From the NCBI GenBank assembly GCA_964585805.1, contig CAZPFE010000005.1, forward strand, positions 1 through 25,744: DNA of 25,744 nt. The letters run 5' to 3'. The DNA comes from CAYLWZ01 sp964585805 (lineage in GTDB: Bacteria > Patescibacteriota > Minisyncoccia > Minisyncoccales > GWA2-38-27). This document shows, in pieces, positions 23,429 through 25,744 of the stretch. The notes under the pieces were generated by a model, which did not search any database, had not been told where the DNA came from, and saw only the letters and a list, made by a program, of their open reading frames with translations. How positions within the stretch are numbered: position 1 is the stretch's first letter; every line of letters starts with the position of its first letter. Made by a program: the position numbers and the translations under genes.

Positions 23429-23536
23429 CCGGCAAAAAGCGGTAAAGCATTCAACGAAAGGCATAAGCGTAATCGTATTTTGGGAGAGAGATACAGAATA
23501 TGCTTTTGCCTTTCTACTTTACCGGATCCCTGCCGG
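23429..23536 (-). ncRNA. Candidate structured RNA or hairpin element
   Basis: Three nested stems: CCGGC/GCCGG (23429-23433, 23532-23536), CGGTAAAG/CTTTACCG (23440-23447, 23517-23524) and a 12-of-13-bp stem with GAAAGGCA/TGCCTTTC (23456-23468, 23502-23514). On the minus strand the structure is followed by TTTTTGC, so a leftward transcript of about 110 nt could end there. A weak -10-like TATAGT lies upstream on that strand, without a good -35. It does not match an RNA family I can name. Confidence 0.35.
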
Positions 23537-23724
23537 CTTGTTTTATTTTCATTTTACTATATTTGTTTAAACTTAACACGACTTTCCTTGCTCACCCATA
23601 CTCCTGCAAAATTATAAGACGAAAGCGAAATTCGTGTTGTTAATAATTTCTCCCTTCTCTGAAACCACGTATGCGAATAACTTTAACGAAAAGACATATA
23701 CGAATACTTGATTTCAGAAAAAAG

Positions 23725-23757
23725 AGGGAGAGTCGAAGTGCTTATACAACTCTCCCT
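23725..23757 (-). terminator. Terminator of the 148-residue gene
   Basis: Stem AGGGAGAGT / ACTCTCCCT (23725-23733 and 23749-23757) with a 15-nt loop, followed on the minus strand by CTCTTTTTTCTG. It lies 7 nt behind the stop at 23764. The arm AGGGAG could alternatively pair with CTCCCT at 23650-23655. Confidence 0.8.
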
Positions 23758-23763
23758 TTTACC

Positions 23764-24210
23764 CTATTTAAAGATGTGAGACGCTTTGGGTGCGAACACC
23801 CAAAGAGCTTCACCCGGGAGCCCGCAAGATCGGCCCCCATCTGTAATTAACCACGGCCCCGAGTTCTCGGGGTGACTATAAACGATTCCCTTTAAGGGAT
23901 CGTTTATGTCGCTTGTATATATCTCCCCTGTGAAATCGCGCCATAGCACGATTTCACATAACTCCCCGCGCACGGCGGGGAATATGATTGACCCGTCTTC
24001 ATCAATGTTAGACGGGTCATTTTCCACCTCCTCGGCCTCTTTAAGCCCGAGGAGGTGGAGTTTTTTAAGGTCTCTTACTCCTTTCTTTAACTCCTCTCTA
24101 ACCCTTACCATGTAAGGATTAGAGAAGTCCTCTAACCATCCTTCCTCTAGTGCATCACTTATCAGGGATGAATTAAATTTTCCTTCTAGAAAGTTTCTTA
24201 TTCTTTTCAT
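23764..24210 (-). CDS. Unknown 148-residue soluble protein with strong expression signals
   Basis: I do not recognise it. The N-terminal third is helical and charged (KRIRNFLEGKFNSSLISDAL, then RVREELKKGVRDLKKLHLLG). The C-terminal half is richer in Gly, Pro and aromatic residues and probably beta-structured (GSIIFPAVRGELCEIVLWRD, later GPWLITDGGRSCGLPGEALW). There is no membrane segment or signal peptide, and the two Cys are not in a zinc pattern. Expression signals are the best in the window: a near-consensus promoter at 24253-24281, the ribosome binding site AGGAGGAGGT directly before AAAAATG, and a terminator. Its base composition is visibly less AT-rich than that of the housekeeping genes. 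With its position near tRNA-Ser this suggests acquired DNA. Confidence 0.75.
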   Translation of the reverse strand: MKRIRNFLEGKFNSSLISDALEEGWLEDFSNPYMVRVREELKKGVRDLKKLHLLGLKEAEEVENDPSNIDEDGSIIFPAVRGELCEIVLWRDFTGEIYTSDINDPLKGIVYSHPENSGPWLITDGGRSCGLPGEALWVFAPKASHIFK

Positions 24211-24252
24211 TTTTACCTCCTCCTATTCTGTCTTTCATATTTCACTGCCTAA

Positions 24253-24281
24253 GGTATAGCATATACTGAATTATTTGTCAA
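24253..24281 (-). promoter_or_regulatory. Strong promoter of the 148-residue gene with possible operator
   Basis: -35 TTGACA (24281-24276), 17-bp spacer, -10 TATACC (24258-24253), start near 24246, reading leftwards. A short inverted repeat, GTATA-GCA-TATAC on either side of the -10 region (24254-24266), could be a repressor site. Confidence 0.65.
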
Positions 24282-24611
24282 GTTCTTTTGGTTATTTTTT
24301 ATTATCTTCAATTTCGCCTTTATTTTTAGCCTTTTAAAATTACGGTGGAAGCCGAGCCCAAGCGAAGCGAGGACGAGGCAAAAACTCTCAAAGACTCTGA
24401 AACTGAATATTGACGTTATCTGTTTGAAAAAATTCAAACCGATTTCGCCCAAAACCGATAAAACTCACAGGGCGAGCAGGAGGCGACTTTTTTGGATTGG
24501 ACGATTTCCCACTAAAGGCGGATATAGGCAAGTTTTTCTAATCCGCCAAGGGCGGATTACTCGGCTTCGCCGAGCTTGACGGCAAATTCTTTTTAGTTCT
24601 TTAGAAAAGAA
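24282..24611. repeat. Short hairpins between the two accessory genes
   Basis: This gene-free stretch holds two neighbouring hairpins, TAATCCGCC/GGCGGATTA (24539-24547, 24551-24559) and CTCGGC/GCCGAG (24560-24565, 24569-24574). A further GGCGGAT lies near 24517, and a run AGCGAAGCGAGGACGAGG near 24364. An open frame over part of it (24249-24452, minus) has no support. Confidence 0.55.
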
Positions 24612-24646
24612 AAAGCCTCAAGCGAAATTTTTTCGCAAGAGGCTTT
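24612..24646 (-). terminator. Terminator of the deoxyribosyltransferase/MazG gene
   Basis: Stem AAAGCCTC/GAGGCTTT (24612-24619, 24639-24646) with a second inner stem GCGAAA/TTTCGC, followed on the minus strand by TTTTTCTTTTC. It is 23 nt behind the stop at 24669. Confidence 0.9.
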
Positions 24647-24668
24647 AAACATAGCAACGAGGATTATT

Positions 24669-25406
24669 CTATTTCCAAGATCTTTTCTCATTCTCTTGTT
24701 CTTTTTCGTAAAGAGCATGAAAAAGAGAAATTTGGAGTAGATTGGCGAGATCAATCAAGTAAATAAAGACATCTGCTATCTCACTTTTAAGTATTGGATA
24801 CCTGTCCCTTTTTTCTTCGTCCAACTTAATCCCAAGATACTTGCGAAGTGCCTTGGCGAGTTCACCCACTTCTTCTACTAAAAGCAACAGAACATCTTGA
24901 GGAGTTTCTTTATCAAACCCTCGACGTACTACCATCTCGTGGATATAGTGCTGGAGAGCAGCCACAGAGGACCGTTCATTAATGGACTCAAGAGGTGATC
25001 TATTTTCGAGTGCCTCCTTCACTTGCTCAGGAGTAGCCACTGTGCCGCAGAAAAATTTAAGCGTAGAATCCGCAACTATCTCCTTGCAAAAGATGGGCTT
25101 GCCAAGCGCGAGTGCCCAACCAAGTTCCATCTTTGAAGAATCACCAATATATCCTTCGGGATCATACAAGTATAGCGCGTCCGCCGCAGTAATTGCGTCA
25201 AGATGCCGCTGTTCCAAGATCCGTGGGTCATCGGTATCATCAGTTTCAAGCACAGCAAATTCCTCGCCAGGATTAATTACCTTTGATACCATAGGTGAAA
25301 GAACATCCATGCCTAAGGATTCAAAAGTTTTCACTGTCTCTTTAATCCCGTCGAAATAGTAACGAAAAGAGCCAGATATTACGATGCTCAACCTTTTTTT
25401 AATCAT
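24669..25406 (-). CDS. Fusion of nucleoside 2-deoxyribosyltransferase-like and MazG-like domains
   Basis: The 245 residues combine two nucleotide-metabolism domains. Residues 5-115 follow the nucleoside 2-deoxyribosyltransferase pattern: SIVISGSFR at the start, HLDAITAADALYLYDPEGYIG, and SSKMELGWALALGKPIF, where Glu94 is at the nucleophile position. Residues about 150-245 are MazG-like: LLLLVEEVGELAKALRK (metal-binding EEVGE 178-182), KSEIADVFIYLIDLAN (ExxD at 209-212), ending NEKRSWK as MazG proteins often do. The protein may cleave a nucleotide glycosidic bond and hydrolyse NTPs, in salvage, house-cleaning or defence. GAGGAG lies 7 nt before the ATG. The gene sits alone, downstream of tRNA-Ser. 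Confidence 0.88.
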   Translation of the reverse strand: MIKKRLSIVISGSFRYYFDGIKETVKTFESLGMDVLSPMVSKVINPGEEFAVLETDDTDDPRILEQRHLDAITAADALYLYDPEGYIGDSSKMELGWALALGKPIFCKEIVADSTLKFFCGTVATPEQVKEALENRSPLESINERSSVAALQHYIHEMVVRRGFDKETPQDVLLLLVEEVGELAKALRKYLGIKLDEEKRDRYPILKSEIADVFIYLIDLANLLQISLFHALYEKEQENEKRSWK

Positions 25407-25553
25407 AATTTTCTCCTCTTAATAAAGACGTGAATATTATTTCTACTACTTCATTTTCCATCTCAACAATCCATACACGCTTTATCTTAGTAAAAAGAAA
25501 AAATCTGAAAAAGTTCTTGGCGTATCTTTTTAAATTCCCCCCAGAATACCAAC

Positions 25554-25642
25554 TGGCGGAGGGGACAGGACTCGAACCTGCAAGGGGATTTCTCCCCGCC
25601 GGTTTTCGAAACCGGTTCCTTACCAATTCGGAGCACCCCTCC
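25554..25642 (-). tRNA. tRNA-Ser: tRNA-Ser, anticodon CGA
   Basis: 89-nt type II tRNA with encoded CCA. The acceptor stem GGAGGGG pairs with CCCCTCC, discriminator G. The anticodon stem CCGGT/ACCGG encloses the loop TTCGAAA, giving anticodon CGA for codon UCG. A long variable arm (GGGGAGAAATCCCC) and the T loop GTTCGAGTCC are present. All arms fold, so it should be functional. Confidence 0.97.
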
Positions 25643-25685
25643 TCTTTTTTTCAATTTTTTTTACAATCTTTATTATTTAAGTTTT

Positions 25686-25714
25686 ATTATAACAAAATTC
25701 GCTTGAGAATAAAA
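25686..25714 (-). promoter_or_regulatory. Promoter of tRNA-Ser
   Basis: Extended -10 TGTTATAAT (25694-25686) with a weak -35 TTTTAT (25714-25709) at 17-bp spacing, about 45 nt before the tRNA, reading leftwards. Confidence 0.55.
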
Positions 25715-25744
25715 CTAAAATGTAATTGTTAACCAATTCCCCAT

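Larger units (their letters stand above)
22961..23763. other. Gene-free region with a series of imperfect hairpins
   Basis: No convincing gene. The short open frames here run through the hairpin arms and are poor in normal codon patterns. Candidate structures: 23251-23323 (GCGGTAGG with CCTACCCGC), 23429-23536 (three stacked stems), 23575-23638 (AACACGA with TCGTGTT, CTTTC with GAAAG) and 23659-23717 (CTGAAA with TTTCAG, CGTATATG-type inner stem). The part left of 23150 is plain AT-rich DNA. Confidence 0.6.

Noticed and set aside
23177..23450. 61- and 60-residue frames on both strands
   Set aside because: They overlap each other antisense across hairpin arms, lack ribosome binding sites and show no protein-like pattern.
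23429..23717. Integron attC sites
   Set aside because: The hairpins lack a matched pair of RYYYAAC and GTTRRRY boxes, no cassettes lie between them and no integrase gene is seen.
24249..24452. 67-residue minus-strand frame
   Set aside because: It covers the promoter of the 148-residue gene and has no recognisable domain or start signal.
23119..25560. Attachment-site repeat linking the tRNA-Ser 3' end to 23.12 kb
   Set aside because: Only ACTGGCGG is shared (8 bases), too short to separate from chance.
25430..25732. 100-residue plus-strand frame containing GTGLEPARGFLPAG
   Set aside because: It is the translated complement of tRNA-Ser, a well-known false gene; the tRNA folds completely on the minus strand.

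Overview
The window looks like a piece of a small, AT-rich bacterial genome of the Candidate Phyla Radiation / Patescibacteria, most likely a Parcubacteria-type lineage. This is an inference from the AT-rich coding style, the mostly absent Shine-Dalgarno sequences, the mix of genes (two MreB paralogues, a pyruvoyl arginine decarboxylase, a PEGA-domain membrane protein, a stand-alone delta-prime subunit) and the small lineage-type hypothetical proteins. TGA is used as a stop (gatA), so the standard bacterial code fits. Almost everything is on the minus strand; only the PEGA protein and the arginine decarboxylase are on plus.

Layout from right to left, the main direction of transcription. (1) 25.74-22.78 kb is accessory-looking: tRNA-Ser(CGA), a nucleoside deoxyribosyltransferase/MazG fusion, an unknown 148-residue protein with a near-consensus promoter and strong ribosome binding site, about 0.8 kb of gene-free DNA full of imperfect hairpins, and a 55-residue membrane zinc-ribbon protein. 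(2) 22.69-18.73 kb is an operon of a D-2-hydroxyacid dehydrogenase, a mannose-6-phosphate-isomerase-type cupin, a GT4 glycosyltransferase and ThiI. (3) 18.72-15.0 kb holds the arginine decarboxylase, a 62-residue small protein, an adenylate-kinase-like protein with a zinc LID, and the PEGA/propeller protein. (4) 14.24-5.40 kb is a long housekeeping run for cell wall, shape and translation: murA, mreB paralogue 2, holB-like, frr, rseP-like, mreB paralogue 1, gatC, gatA and a membrane-anchored helical protein. (5) 4.88-0.22 kb is the heat-shock cluster grpE, hsp20, dnaK, dnaJ.

The most striking non-coding feature is a modular family of GC-rich hairpins in the intergenic gaps. Their 10-13 bp arms (polypyrimidine then polypurine) are almost invariant and their 3-nt loops vary. 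Two 82-bp copies flank dnaJ in direct orientation and differ only in the loops. Two 96-bp copies, 98% identical and inverted, bracket the whole gatA-murA block. One repeat-bearing insert with inverted ends separates gatC from gatA. A transposase fossil of IS481/DDE type lies directly upstream of grpE, and its last codons run into the grpE promoter.

In the heat-shock cluster no CIRCE element is visible. Instead hsp20 and dnaK each have an AT-rich inverted repeat ending 8-9 nt before the start codon and sharing the edge ATTTAAGT, which makes it a candidate operator or temperature-sensing RNA. I see no complete mobile element, CRISPR array or clear new multi-gene system. The best candidates for new biology are the heat-shock hairpins, the repeat family and the accessory region next to tRNA-Ser.
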